Part shown: piece by piece, positions 11,560-23,585 of the stretch
Layout of the letters: every line of letters starts with the position of its first letter
Numbering within the stretch: position 1 is the stretch's first letter
Assembly: GCA_027475525.1 (NCBI GenBank)
Contig: JAMWFC010000015.1
Location: forward strand, 1-64,000
Length of the DNA: 64,000 nucleotides
Origin: Macrolepiota albuminosa
Lineage: Eukaryota > Basidiomycota > Agaricomycetes > Agaricales > Agaricaceae
Reading direction: 5' to 3'
Position numbers and translations under genes: made by a program
The notes under the pieces: model-generated
What the model was told of the DNA's origin: nothing
What the model saw: the letters and a program-made list of their open reading frames with translations, nothing else
Databases searched by the model: none

Positions 11560-11712
11560 GAGGATTATACAATTAGCAGACGCTACAGGAAAGGGGGTGG
11601 AATGGAGGGCCAGTACCCTGAATGGTAGAAGAAAAACAAAGGAGGAAAGACAGCAGAAATAACAAGCTCCTCAAACAGTAACCCAGCACCTCTGGTTGCA
11701 AACTCCACAACC

Positions 11713-12168
11713 ATGTCAGCCAGCAATGACATAAATCCTTGGTGCCTAGCTTTTGTAGTATCAACAAATGAGCTAAAAGAGACAAACGAAATAACCTTCT
11801 ATGCTGACTCAGCAGCAAGTCACCACTTTTTTGTTGACAGAACTGACTTTGAAACATACACAGCTGCTGACCCAAACAAATCCTCAGGCCAAACTGCAGA
11901 GAAGTGGATTGTTTTACATTGCTAGAACAGGGAGAGTTAGGAAATATGTGATGTATGATGGGAAGATAATTGAACTCATCTTCAACAACACATTACATGC
12001 CTCAAACCTGAGCCACAATTTGATATATGTCAGATCATTAGCCAAAAAAGGCTGCAGAATGATCTTTGACAGTACCAGAGCAATGTTCTATACAATTTGA
12101 TATATGTCAGATCATTAGCCAAAAAAGGCTGCAGAATGATCTTTGACAGTACCAGAGCAATGTTCTAT
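11713..12168 (+). pseudogene. Copia protease and GAG-pre-integrase remnant
   Basis: The block FYADSAASHHFF near 11800 matches the copia protease active site, with Ala in place of the usual Gly of D-S/T-G. After a frame change at about 11900, NNTLHASNLSHNLIYVRSLA and MIFDSTRAMFY match the domain that precedes copia integrase. A 77-bp duplication (12015-12168) repeats the end of this part. Confidence 0.7.
12015..12168. repeat. 77-bp exact tandem duplication in copia remnant
   Basis: Copies 12015-12091 and 12092-12168 are identical, inside the GAG-pre-integrase block. Confidence 0.97.
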
Positions 12169-12480
12169 GATTAGTCTGGCACTCATTCATGCAAGCACAT
12201 CCCATGAAACTGTCCAGCACAATATATGAGGCCGTTCACCAACCCACCAGTGGCAATGGCCACACAATCTCTGAATAGCTCCCATAGACATGGAAATGTA
12301 GCACTGATGTTTTAGCCATGCTAGCGAGAGCACAATCTGCAACATGATACAGAACAACATGGTTGAGGGCATGAGTGTCACAAAGACATCAGTGCAGGAA
12401 AAATATGAGGACTGCATAATGGGGAAAAACTTACGATGATCCTTTGATGCTAAAGTCACCATTGAACATGTACTATACAA

Positions 12481-13555
12481 ACACATCACTTTTGATATGT
12501 GGGGATCTGCTAGGACACCCACCACTGGGAGAAAGTCCTGGATGATGATAGTGTCAGACCATGGTAGAGCAGAAACAGACACTTGGTACCTTGCAAATAA
12601 GATGAAGAAGTCAACCATCATATGCTTATGCTCATTCAATATCAGGGTGGAGAATCAAACAGGCTTTTGGATCAGGCAGGTTAGGACTGATGGTGGCATG
12701 GAGTTTGTAAATGACCTCTGAAACAAATACTGTACAAGCCAAGGCATAATACACAAAACAACAGCCTCACGGTCCTTGTCGGCAAACAGCATAGCCAAGC
12801 AAAAGAATCAAACTGTGCTGAACCTGGCACAAGGTATGCTGAGTGACTTGAGGCTCCTATCTCACTACTAGGAAGAGGCTATGTCGATGGCAGTATACAT
12901 CCTTGACCTGATACCCTTGAGTTGACACCCTACCAGAACTCTGCATGAAATCAGGACTGGAGTGAAACTGGATGCCTTGCATCTCAGACCGTTTGGCTGT
13001 ACAGTCTATGCAAAGATTCCAAAGGAAGATGGGCCGAATAAACTTGACATGTGATTGGTGAAGGCAGTGCTAGTTGGCTACTTCAGACATGGTAACTACA
13101 AACTACTTAATTGATCAAACGGCAGGATATTCCAGTCACACAACATTATGTTTGAGGAGGAACAGAGATACTGTACGACCCCCAACTTGGACCTCAAGGA
13201 TATGGCCTTGGACATCTACGACATCTTTGGAGTCACTGATGAGGTGGCAGAACAGAATGAGATATACAAAGACAATGAAACAGAAGCAAATTCACATGCA
13301 CAGCGTGAGACAACAACCACCACATCTGATAGCTTTGCTGAAAGTGATGGAAAGGAAATTGCCAACCCCATGGCACAACAACACATCAATGCAACCAATA
13401 GCCCATGGCAGTTGGCCAGACTTTGTGGTGACCCAGCCCCAGCATTACCACTGCTACCTCTTGCCCACATTACATGGAACCCATTGTTCACCCACATACC
13501 AGATGGCCTTGATGATAACAAAGATACATTCACAGCTATGGTGGCATTGAATTGA
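12481..13555 (+). pseudogene. Copia integrase core and linker remnant
   Basis: The first part (12497-12721) reads an integrase-like stretch that ends RTDGGMEFVNDL, the second catalytic Asp region of copia integrases. Downstream, stops alternate with readable blocks up to 13030 (TPYQNSA-like and the conserved 'FGC' region), then an acidic, Thr-rich linker (13148-13555). Sequence after 13555 no longer reads as copia. The region 12170-12480 is copia-like but too broken to assign. Confidence 0.6.
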
Positions 13556-13605
13556 GGCAAGCCAGAAGACCAGACCTGGATTCTGAGGACCTACAGTGAG
13601 GCCAT

Positions 13606-14534
13606 TGATAGGATCTCACAAAGGCTAGGTGCATCAACAGCAAGCTTGGCATCAGTTCTGAACATCTTGCCATGTACATGCTGAAGTTGGTGCGCACAAT
13701 TTATTTATTTTAGACCTTACCCAATGGCCACGCATGGCAAACAACAGATCCAATCAGTGATAGCACTGGCAGCAGCTGAAATGACAGCTGGCATCATGTC
13801 ATTGACAAGCCTTGACAATCAGCATCAATCAATCAACACGTGGTATGGCTAGCCAATAACAGCACTTACAAATTAGGAATAATGCCATTTACTTGTGATG
13901 GACGGCCTGACGCCTCTTGGCACCCCCTCCCTCAGACAGATTGATAGCTTGCTTGCTTCATTTCTCAACATTTAGTTTAATACAGGACGTTTAATTACAT
14001 TACTTGCAGTTTACCGTCCCTTGGCGACCCTTAGCCCCTTAGTGGTGGAGAACTTGTTTCTTACTATAAATACTTACCATTGTCACTAGTTACCACAGAA
14101 CAGAGTATCCACTTTACACCCCTCAGTTTACCTCACAGTTCTGATTTCTTTTGAGCTGATTAAGTTCATAGTTGTCAATTGTCTGAACACTCTTAGCCTG
14201 CTTGCTGCAGTTATGCTTACAGAACCAACGTGCCTTGCATCTATAGCAGGCATCACACAGCTTAGTCATTGCTAAGCCTCTAGTTTTCTTCCTGTGTCCT
14301 CTTGCTGCACTTACCCTTTTTAGGCACACTTCATTATTGGTGCATCCTCTTTACCGCACATCCTTGCCAACTATTGTTACTGACTTTCACTGAATCTTGC
14401 TGTTCAACTCATTTTCTGACTTGTTCTCTGGGAACTGCCCAGGACTCCCTCAATCTTAGCATGCCCAATGCATTGTTACACAGGTCAGTAGCTGTAAACT
14501 ATATCTGCTACTGATCTACTTTTGGGCATCATCA
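13606..14534 (+). repeat. A2 5' LTR
   Basis: Begins TGATAGGATC and ends GGGCATCATCA, matching the A3 LTR ends; about 929 bp. A TATAAATACTTACC block near 14064 corresponds to the TATA region of A3. It interrupts the copia remnant. No matching 3' LTR exists, so no target duplication can be shown. Confidence 0.88.
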
Positions 14535-14890
14535 AATTGGAGTCCACTACAAGGAACTTTAGAGCAGAATTCTGCCAAAAACTTGTCTCCAGCGCATACA
14601 CTGCCTGCTAGAACAGCTAGCAGAAGGCGTTGTCCCTTCCCACCCATCAACTCCTCAACCACCTGGTGCCTTACCAGATCTATCTGTCACTCAGAAACTA
14701 CAGAACACCACTTTAGATGACTTTTCTAATCTCTTCCTGCATTCTCTTGATTTTACTACAAATGACCTCTTTGTGTCACCTCTTGCCAATCCTCAGCATT
14801 TCACTCCTCCTACTCCTTTAACACCACTTTCACGACTAGACATTTCTCATGTCCCTTTACCAATGCCTAGTACACCATCGCCACTACTAT
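14535..14890 (+). other. A2 primer-binding site and gag leader
   Basis: After the LTR comes a TTGGAGTCCACTACAAGG block corresponding to the A3 primer-binding site, with several C-to-T or G-to-A changes. From about 14572 (AGAATTCTGCC) it aligns with the ATG-less N-terminal gag frame of A3. It continues until the solo LTR at 14891 cuts it. Confidence 0.8.
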
Positions 14891-15817
14891 TGATAGGATC
14901 CCATATAGGATCAGCGCATCAATGACAGGCTACAGCAATGCAGCACCAGCTCAGAATACCTTAGTGCATGCTAATTAACCAATTTTGGCAATATTTGATG
15001 GCTGTGCACAGCAAGAAGCAGATCTGATCAATGATAGCACCAATGACAGACAGAATGACAACTGACAAATGGCATCAGTCACTGACAACAGCGCTTAGCA
15101 AGAAGACTGATGATTTATCAAAAACTAATGGACAGCTTAGTATTTGATCTTGGCATCTGACATTGCTTAGCGTCTCAATTTGACATCTGATGTCACTTAG
15201 TATTTTGGACATACAGAAGATTGATAAATTGATGGTTTAGCACTGCAATCTGCCATCTGGCATTGTTAAGTGTCTTGAATGGATGATAGGAACCTGAAAC
15301 CGTTGGAGCCACCCCATAAATTTTTCAAGTTTGCTGTACTTTGGCATCATTAGTTACTTGGCAACAGTGAATTCCTTGTAGTATAAAAAGTACTTACCAA
15401 CTTGTGCATAAGAACCAGAACAGAGTTTCCTGCCCCACTCGTTCCAGTCTCTCTTACAGTCTAAGTCTCATTTACAGTCAGCAACATCAAAGTCATTGGC
15501 AGTCACAGACTATTGCTAGCCAACAACATACTTGTGCCTTGCAGTTACGGCAGACATTAACATCGCTTAGACTTCGCTAAGCTTCCTGTGTTCTTGCCAC
15601 TCACATTGCTGTGTTCACTTACTGCTTCTTCCATAGGCACTTTTTATCTTAGTGCTTGACACTTGCTGACTCCTTTCCGACTCCACTATATTTTATAGGC
15701 GTGTTCTCTGGAACCTGCCTGAAACTCCCCTCAACACCTTTAGCATGTCCAACGCAAGCTGTTGGCTTGGTAACACTATTACTACATTTGTTACTGACTA
15801 AACTTTGGGCATCATCA
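14891..15817 (+). repeat. Solo family A LTR inserted in A2 leader
   Basis: Begins TGATAGGATC, ends GGGCATCATC(A); 927 bp. Flanks are ACTAT (14886-14890) and ACTGT (15817-15821), a 5-bp target duplication with one transition. A TATAAAAAG box lies at about 15382. It splits the gag leader, so A2 was already in place when it inserted. The internal part was probably lost by LTR-LTR recombination. Confidence 0.88.
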
Positions 15818-17928
15818 CTGTCTCCTTTGCATAGCAGGCCAGTTGCTATAGAATAGCCTTCCCAGCACATGCTGCTACACAACCATTTCTCAGCACCAAA
15901 ATGAGATGAGTTCAAACCACGTGAGCTCTTCCAATATTTTAAAGAACTCAAATATCTCTTTAGATACTGTGGAATTACTAACTCCACCCAAATGAAGGAA
16001 TACGCAGCACGCTACATTTCCTATGACATGGCAGAAACCTGGACCAGTCTTCCCAAATTCACTGCTCCTGTACCTGGCGCCCAACCAGTTGTTGATAGTA
16101 CTTATGAAGGATGGAAAACAGCAATTATTCAGCTCTACTCTGGCATGGAAGAAGCTATGTGATACATGGTATATGAACTCCAGAAACTTGTTCAGAACAT
16201 TTTCAATAGTGGTATTTACTCTCTTGGCGCTTTCTCAACTTACTATTGGGAATTCCAGAAGGTTGCCAGATGGCTCCTCCAGAACAGTAAACTCTATATT
16301 AATGAGAAACACCACTTATTCCAGCAAGGCATTCTAATGTTGCTATAGGCTTGCATTGCTAGGCGCTTAGAAATCATACACTTGACTTATCATCCTGAGG
16401 AACCCTATGCTGTTTCCGATATTTTTAAGGCAGGTAAATGGATCTTAAAGGGCACTGACACAGGTATTGGCATTGGCATTCAACGTGCTAGAATGACACC
16501 GCTCGAATATACCAATGGTATCCTTCTAGTTCAGACCTCTGCTGCCCTTTCTGCCAATGACTTTGTTAAGAAAGAAGACCTCAATGCCACCATTAACGCT
16601 GCCATTGCCTCTGCCATGACCTAAATTGAGACCATGATTGCCATCAGCATGACTATTTTCTACATTGCTAACACTCCAGGATTCAACAGTTGCCATTTCT
16701 GTGGAGAAATAGGACATACTATGATCTAAAGACGCTGCAATACTTTGAAAAGCTATATACGGCAAGGTAAAGTATACAGAGCCATTGATGGCAAGGTTGT
16801 CTTAACCACTGGCACTATCATCCTGAACTATTGAGAGCTTGAGACCTACCAGGAGCAGGTAGACAAGTGGCACAGGTGCAACCTAAGACAAATCGTTACT
16901 GGCACTCTCTCAAGCAATGCTAATCCCAATTCTGACCAGGCAGCACAGCAGCAGATGATCCACAAGATATTGCACTTTGACAGCATTAGCAACCACCCCA
17001 GCTTTTCTTAGGAAGAGCATATCTCCAAGCTGGAACAGAAACTCAGCTTGCTAAAGGATTAGGTATTTGATGGTGTTGAGATTAAACAGTCTAAACAGCC
17101 TCTTCATAGTTATAAGCCCATGTCAGCTGCTTGCAACTCTCCCCTGCCTACTGCTCCTACCGCTGCACCTGCACCTGCTGCCTCATTTGCCTCAGCCACA
17201 CCAGCTTCTGCCATCCAACCTCCCATGTCTACTCCCATTCCTGATGCTCCCTTGCTGCTTCTCTACCCTTATGCAGGTCTTTCTGATAGGTATTATGCTC
17301 CTGCTCAATGCAACTTTGCTGCTTCCAAGAAACATCCTGAAGGCAGTTACTGTCATACTGCGCCAATCTTTGACATAGAAAAGTCAAATCACGTCTTTAG
17401 CCACATCATAAAAACTCCAGTTGCTTTCTGTTTAAGAACTCTGCAGTATCGCTCCTGACATTAGGAACCAGATTAAAATGGCAGTTACACCTCGGCAACC
17501 CTTGGCAACCACCATTACCGAGATCAACTAGTTGGACAACACACTTTCTGGCTTCTCTGTGATCACCAACCCTTCCATTACACTTAGCGCCAACACTTTT
17601 GCTGCCAACCCAGTCGTTAACGCTACCTCAATCAATCTAGTAGAAACATATATGTGGTTGCTAGAGCATAAAGAAGATCCCGCTATCCTTACCATTGTCC
17701 AGGACTCCCATGCCATTAGGTCTATTATGCTTACCGTCGATAACAAAAATGATGTTGAGGCCATTGTAGACAGCAATTCTCAGATCATTTCTATGGCTGC
17801 AGAGGTCGCTAATGAGCTAGGCTTAATCTACAACTCTAATGTTGTTCTAAACATGCAGAGCACTAACGGTACTGTTGACAGATCTCTTAGTCTCGCCAAG
17901 AATGTACTCTGCACTATTGGCGACATTA

Positions 17929-18150
17929 CACTGGCTCAAAAAACTGCTCCAATGTTTGGTCTTTTTGGAAAGATTCACATGGTGTGCAACAATTACCTAA
18001 GCAAGAAATCATAGAAGATCACATGACATACAGCCACATCCTGGCTTCATAATGATGTATAGATCATGTGATTTGGACAAGAACTTGCCTATTAATAAAT
18101 CATACAAAATATTCAATCATTAGGGCAGTTTTTTGACCTACTTTAATTTA
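17929..18150 (+). repeat. Tc1 left terminal inverted repeat
   Basis: About 220 bp, roughly 90 percent alike by eye to the reverse complement of 19312-19535. Near its inner edge (about 18122-18135) the outer motif TCAAAAAACTGCCCC appears again in inverted orientation, so the repeat is itself bounded by a small inverted repeat. Confidence 0.85.
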
Positions 18151-18264
18151 CTCTAATTTTCATATCTAGTACTTGGTATGGCCTCCATTTGCCTTTATAA
18201 CTGCTTTGATCCTTCTATGCATGCTTTTTATGAGGCTTTGACATATCTTTAGTGGTATTTCATT

Positions 18265-19194
18265 TCACTCCTTGACCACTCTCTCCCACAACTCATGCAC
18301 TCTTTTAGGGGATACCTCATACTCCAAAAGTTTGCACTTGATGTAAACCCACAGGTGTTCAATGGGATTGAGGTCAGGGGATTGGGCAGGCCAGGATATT
18401 ACAATGATGTTGTTATCAGAAAACCAGGTTGTTGCCTGTTTGGAGATGTGTTTTGGGTCATTGTCCTGCTGAAAATATTGTCCTTCCTCCTCCATTTCCA
18501 ACTTCTCAAAGCTTTCTACCACTCCCTCATCTAAAATCTCACAATACTGTGCAGCATCTATCTTCCCCTGAACTTCAATGAGCTTCCCTACTCCATTACA
18601 ACCCATGCAGCCTCATACTATTAAATTGTTTCCTCCTCCATGCTTGACAGTTGGTGTAGTGATGTGGTCAGATAGTGGTTCTCCTGGAATTTTCCACACA
18701 TATATCTTCCCATCTGATCCAATCCAATTGATCTTTGTCTCAGCACTCCACAAAACTCTTTTTCAATCCTCCACTGTCCAGTTTTCATAATACTGAGCAA
18801 ACTTGAGCTGGTTTGCACAATGAGCAGCCTTAAGCATGGAAACTTTCTTCTTTGTTGCTGAGCAAAAACCTGCCTACTTTAATGCATTTCTGACTGTCTG
18901 AGGATTGACAGGACTGGAGATGACAGAATTAATGAACTGTGTAGCTTGAACAGCATTATCCAGCTTCCTAGTAGTAATTTGATGAATAATAGACTGTTTG
19001 TCACATGCTGTAAGCTTGGAAGGACGACCTCCAGGATGATTCTCTTTGTTGCTCTCCAGTTCTTTGCTGATCCTCCTCACAGTGCCCTTTCTCAGGCCAG
19101 TTTTTGCTTGGATTTGATGCTGAGAATACCCCTTATTGAGGAGAAAAGCAACAAAAGAGTGATTGGTGGTTGCATGATGGTGGTAGAGTGTCAA
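18265..19194 (-). pseudogene. Tc1 transposase (inactive)
   Basis: From 19194 downwards: a helix-turn-helix start (GYSQHQIQAKTGLRKGTVRRI) and a second DNA-binding helix region ending at 18874, then a stop. A WSAETKINWIGSDGK block follows near 18745, where the usual catalytic Asp (SDET) is Ala (codon 18744-18742). Next come GGGNNL and, at 18606-18265, QDNDPKH...SPDLNPIEHLW, with 34 residues between the second Asp and the Glu (DD34E type). At least two stops and the Asp-to-Ala change mean it cannot cut DNA. Confidence 0.9.
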
Positions 19195-19311
19195 GAAGGT
19201 GATTGATTGAAGTTGAACATGTCAAATTAGTACAAACAAGGTCACATGACATTGTTTATACTTCCTACAAGGTGTTTCCATCTTCTACTGCTGAAAAGTA
19301 TTGAGAAAATA

Positions 19312-19535
19312 TGAAAATTAAAGTGAGTCAAAAAACTGCCCCAATGACTGAATATTTTGTTTGATTTATTAATAAGCAAGTTCTTGTCCAAGTCACATGA
19401 TCTATACATCTTTATGAAGCCAGGATGCAGTTGTATGTCATGTGATTTTCTACAATTTTTTGCTTAGGTAATTGTTGCACACCATGTAAACCTTTCCAAA
19501 AAGGCCAAACATTGGGGCAGTTTTTTGAGCCAGTG
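19312..19535 (-). repeat. Tc1 right terminal inverted repeat
   Basis: Reverse-complement partner of 17929-18150. The inner motif GAGTCAAAAAACTGCCCCAATG (about 19325-19345) repeats the outer motif in opposite orientation. Confidence 0.85.
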
Positions 19536-21222
19536 TACATTCTACTTACAAATCCACATCCTATGCTCACCTGCCTACGACCTCCTACTTGGTAGACCTT
19601 TTGATGTCTTAGCACACTCAGTAGTCAAGACTCTTACTGATGAAGAAACGACATTAACCATTAGCGACCCCAACTCTGGTATCAACCAACATTTTCTAAA
19701 GGGCAACAGAAAGGTATATGCAGCAAGCTGCCAGAATTAACTAAACATCATGCCAGTAAGCAGCCTCACCAGTATTTTCACAGACCATCAAGGAGGTGAT
19801 TGATAATGATCACAGAGATGTAGTGCTCACACTAGAATATGACTATGTCAGTGGTCTTGTATATATTTTGAAAACAGCCTTTCTTGATACAGAAATACTT
19901 TCTACTACACCTAATCTTGCTACTGAAAATTCCCAGAAAACCACACAAACTATTACCAACTCCTCTCTTGCCTACTTGTACCTTATTGCTTTGGACTCCT
20001 TCCAGAAAACTGCTATAAAAGACACATATCTTACCACTCTTTCTAAAGCCTCTGCTCCTGCCATTCTTGGACTTTCCACATCTCACTCTACCTTTAACGA
20101 CCTTAATCCTCTTTCTGCCTCTGTTTATAGTAATGCTAACATTCCTAAAAGAAAAGGTATCCAGATAAAGAAGAAATACAAGCCCATTGCACTTAAAACC
20201 AAATCCATTGCTGCTCACTCCATTAAAGCTTTCTGAATTGAATGTCATATTCTTGGCAACCCTCTTGCCAACATCCTGACTCTCATGCCGCATCTGCTAC
20301 CCATCCAACCAACAGAACAATTTACTGCCAAGCATCAACAGCAGTTCATTAAAGACTACAATACTGGTTTCCTCACTAAGGACAAAATAGATGTTCTTAC
20401 CAATTTTATCGCCAAGCAGAATCAGGCCTTTGCATGAGAGGACTCTGAGTATGACAGCTTGCACACAGACTTCTTCCTGCCTGTGGTAATTCCTACTATC
20501 TATCCCTCACGTGCTGTGGACTGAACACAACAGACCCTTGCCACCTGGTATCGAGGCCAAGATTTGCCAGATTATATGCACCAAGATACAGGCAGGTGTC
20601 TACAAGCCATCCAATAGCTCTTACTGCTCCTGCTGGTTTCATGTACTAAAGAAAAATGGTAATTTGCATATTGTTCACAGTCTAGAGCCACTGAATAAGG
20701 TTACCATCCAGCACTCTGGCGTGCCTCCTTTTTTCAACCACATTGCTGAGTCCTTTGCCAAATACATCTGTAGTGCCACTCTTGATCTCTATATTGGGTA
20801 TGACAAGCACTTAATCCATCTCTCTTCCTATGACCTTATCACATTCCAAACTTTCTTTGGTGCTTTATGCCTAGTTACTCTCTCTATGGGCTGGACTAAC
20901 TCAGTTCCTATCTTTCATGATGACATCACATTTATCCTCCAACCCAAAATCCTTTATAATGTCCTCATCTTCATTGACAACATGGGCGTTAAAGGACTCA
21001 AGAACTGGAAATTCCTTGATGGCTTGCTGGAAAAGCATTCCAACAACCACAACATACGCTTGGTGCTTTGGGACTTCTTTCAGCTTCTCAATTGTGTTTT
21101 TCAGCACATGAAGTATAGTGGTGGCACCTTTAGTGGTTATAAGCTCCTTCTATCTGTGCCAAGATTCAAGATCCTAGGTTACATCTGCACACTTGCTGGT
21201 CACATTCCCAACAAGTCTTGCT

Positions 21223-21979
21223 TGTCAGGTTATGCTGAGTCAGGGGCTTTCTGGAAAAGCAATGCCTTTATGAGGTGGATTTGATCTATATGTACTCGGG
21301 TATCTGGAACTCTGGACTATGCTCTGGGGTTCAAGATGCAAACAGGGGATTCTTAGGAGAAGGGACTCAGTCCAGGGATTGGGTGAAGTTAAAAGAATTA
21401 AAGAATTAGAGTCAAGTCAAGAACTGGGGGTTCTAAAACAAGACCTGATTAGTAAAGCTTAAGTCACAAAGTGCGTACTAATCTTAAGAGCATGCAAACA
21501 AGTTGAGCATGCCAGTCAGTGCATACCAATCAAACAAAGGGCATATAAACAATCAATGTAATATCAAGACTAGCAAATACAAGGAGGGGGCTACTCTATA
21601 AGTACTATGGAGTTCCAGAATATCTGAAATAAGTTCCAAGGAGCATTGAGTAATGGAAGAGGGCTGTATACTGGAGATTGTGCATGTGGGGTGCATGATC
21701 AATTGGTGCAGAGGTGGGCTGTGATGCATGATACATGATGGCTGGGTTGAATGGCATGATCCAATTATTGATCATGAGATGGTAGTCAGGCTGTCGGGTA
21801 GTCTTGGGGTTTATGATGTGGAAGCTGTCAGAGGTGCTGTGTGATGGCAGGCCTTGATACTCATGATGGCAGTGTCAGTGGTCATGATGGCAGGAGTTGT
21901 GTTGTGGGGTCAGAAGAGGGGCTCCAAATGGAACTCTGAGGGTGTCCCAGAGTGGTTCCAGATAAGAGGGGTCATGACA
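21223..21979. repeat. Solo LTR of a third family
   Basis: 757 bp beginning TGTCAGG and ending CATGACA (TGTCA/TGACA inverted ends), flanked by TTGCT at 21218-21222 and 21980-21984. Its sequence does not resemble family A or B LTRs. It sits in A2 RT; removing it restores collinearity with A3. No coding sequence is visible. Orientation cannot be set. Confidence 0.88.
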
Positions 21980-22168
21980 TTGCTTAGTGCTTCTTGAGCA
22001 CTGATCTTTCTGAAGTACGCATCTTCCTCAGCACTGTTGGCATCCTCTGTATCTTTATCAAAAATTTTGCCCATCATCTTATCCAACTCACATGCACTAA
22101 TGAGCCCTTTGAATTTGGTCCTGATCAAGTCAACTCCCAACGTGACCTCATCAAAGCCCTAAAAGACG

Positions 22169-22322
22169 CTAAGCCTTTTGTCCCTATTGATTACACCTCT
22201 GCCAACCCCGTTATCTTAGCAGTCAACACCTTGTACATTGCTGTCCTAAGCCTTTTGTCCCTATTGATTACACCTCTGCCAACCCCGTTATCTTAGCAGT
22301 CAACACCTTGTACATTGCTGTC
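22169..22322. repeat. 77-bp exact tandem duplication in A2 pol
   Basis: Copies 22169-22245 and 22246-22322 are identical. Counting one copy joins the RNase H frame ending at 22296 to the one starting at 22308. Confidence 0.97.
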
Positions 22323-22512
22323 AGCTATTTTCTTTGTCAGTGCCTTAGCAACAATCAGAAACAGTGCCGCTACAACCGATTTGGATCTATCATACTTAAC
22401 GACCAGGAATCATGCTATAGTCAGCCAAAGTTGGAGCTTTATGGTCTGTTCAAGGCATTCCAAGCACTAAAGATGTACCTCATTGGTGTGCGCAACCTTA
22501 TTGTCAAAGTGG

Positions 22513-23585
22513 TGATGAGCTCCCATTATAGATGACCACGGATAGCACCAACACAAGCACCTCACATTGGCACACTGGGACCACCAGGAGCGGCACGTCT
22601 TAGCACTTCAGGGGCTAATTTTTGCATATTTTTATGTTAATAACACGCAGCTGAAGCCTCTAATTACTCCAGGACCACTCTTTATGGCACCATCTATTCT
22701 TAGCACTCCTCTTGACACCTTGCCGCACCTTGCCACTCACCCTTCAGGGCCATACATGGACACAGACACTTGGCACCCATGATGCTCTTAGCCGGTGGCA
22801 GCAGGAATGATGAAGTATTTTATGACAGACAGCTTGGAGTTTCACCTTAGCACCTGATGTCGCTTAGCTTCTTGCCGACTCAGACTGACAGCATGATTGT
22901 GGACTTTTTCACCATATAGTTTAATTCAGGGCATTTACTTACATATAAATACTTACTTTTTGTTAGTAGTAAACAATCAATTTGGCAGTAGAGATTGTAT
23001 CCCAACATTTTGGTCACCCTACGCAACAGACTACCTTTTGTTGACCGTGTCGGCAAGGGGACTCTGCTTTAGTTCTCTCTCACCCTTTCTGTCTGCAATC
23101 TCTTAGTGCCTTGCAACTATGGCAAGGCATTTGTGCTTAGATCTGCTAAGCAATCTCGTCATTTTATCACCTCTTTTAGGCGCTAACACTTAGTGCCTCT
23201 TAGTGACCCCTTTACAGTATCTCTTAGCGCCTTTCCTTGGCGACTCTTTCTCGTGCTCCTTAGCGCCTTTCCTTGGTGACTCTCTCTCGCGCTCCTTAGC
23301 ACCTTTCCTTGGCGACTCTCTCCCATGCTCCTTAGCGCCTTTCCTTGGTGACTCTTTCCCGCGCCTCTTAGCACCTTTCATTTGTGATTTTTAGCATACT
23401 CTTGCCGCATTTTTGGGCCTTACATAAGCACCAATCTCCCCTTTTCCTTACCACCAACCTCTTGCCTACTGTGCGTTCTCTGAGACCTGTCCGGAACTCT
23501 CTCCCATACTTAGCTTGCCCAAAGCTATATTGACTAAGTAGTTGTACTAGTGATAGTGCACCTTAGCACAATTTGTGCATCATCA
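22513..23585 (+). repeat. Long solo family A-type LTR with internal minisatellite
   Basis: Begins TGATGAGCTC and ends GTGCATCATC(A), flanked by AGTGG at 22508-22512 and 23585-23589. The end region resembles the A3 LTR end, and a TATAAATACTTAC box lies at about 22944. At about 1072 bp it is longer than the other A LTRs, largely because of the 36-bp repeats at 23224-23400. It interrupts A2 RNase H between the IVKV and DARYIKDML codons. Confidence 0.88.
23224..23400 (+). repeat. 36-bp minisatellite, five units
   Basis: Units begin TTAGCGCCTTTCCTTGG (or TTAGCACC) at 23224, 23260, 23296, 23332 and 23368, exactly 36 bp apart; the last degrades. Open frames on both strands here are by-products of the repeat. 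Confidence 0.92.

Larger units (their letters stand above)
10680..13605 (+). mobile_element. Ty1/copia retrotransposon remnant
   Basis: Plus-strand pieces occur in copia order: Gag (10735-11559), protease and GAG-pre-integrase (11713-12168), integrase core (about 12481-13030), then an acidic linker (13148-13555). Reverse transcriptase and RNase H, which should follow, are absent; the remnant stops where the A2 LTR begins at 13606. No 5' LTR was recognised before 10735. Many stops and shifts, and low CpG content by eye, indicate age. Confidence 0.75.
17929..19535 (-). mobile_element. Tc1/mariner-type DNA transposon
   Basis: 1607 bp inserted in A2 gag. Ends are CACTGGCTCAAAAAACTGC and its reverse complement, flanked by TA (17927-17928 and 19536-19537). 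Removing it and one TA rejoins the A2 sequence exactly as in A3 (GGCGACATTA then the YLQIH codons). Terminal inverted repeats are about 220 bp. A broken transposase lies on the minus strand. Confidence 0.95.
15818..19740 (+). pseudogene. gag: A2 Gag-protease, split by a Tc1 element
   Basis: From 15870 the HNHFSAPK block and the following 500 codons align with A3 Gag. The zinc knuckle (about 16685-16735) keeps CHFCGEIGHTM but has a stop. The protease box reads VDSNSQI instead of VDSGSQI, losing the Gly of the active-site triad. Stops include Trp-to-TAG and Arg-to-TAA/TGA changes. The frame is cut at 17928 by the Tc1 insertion and resumes at 19538 with the YLQIH block of the protease. Not functional. 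Confidence 0.88.

Noticed and set aside
23183..23394. Open frames on both strands coding Lys/Arg/Ser-rich or Leu/Phe-rich repeats
   Set aside because: They are translations of the 36-bp minisatellite in a solo LTR.
23190..23400. CRISPR-like spaced repeats
   Set aside because: Units are contiguous with no spacers, and the genome is fungal.
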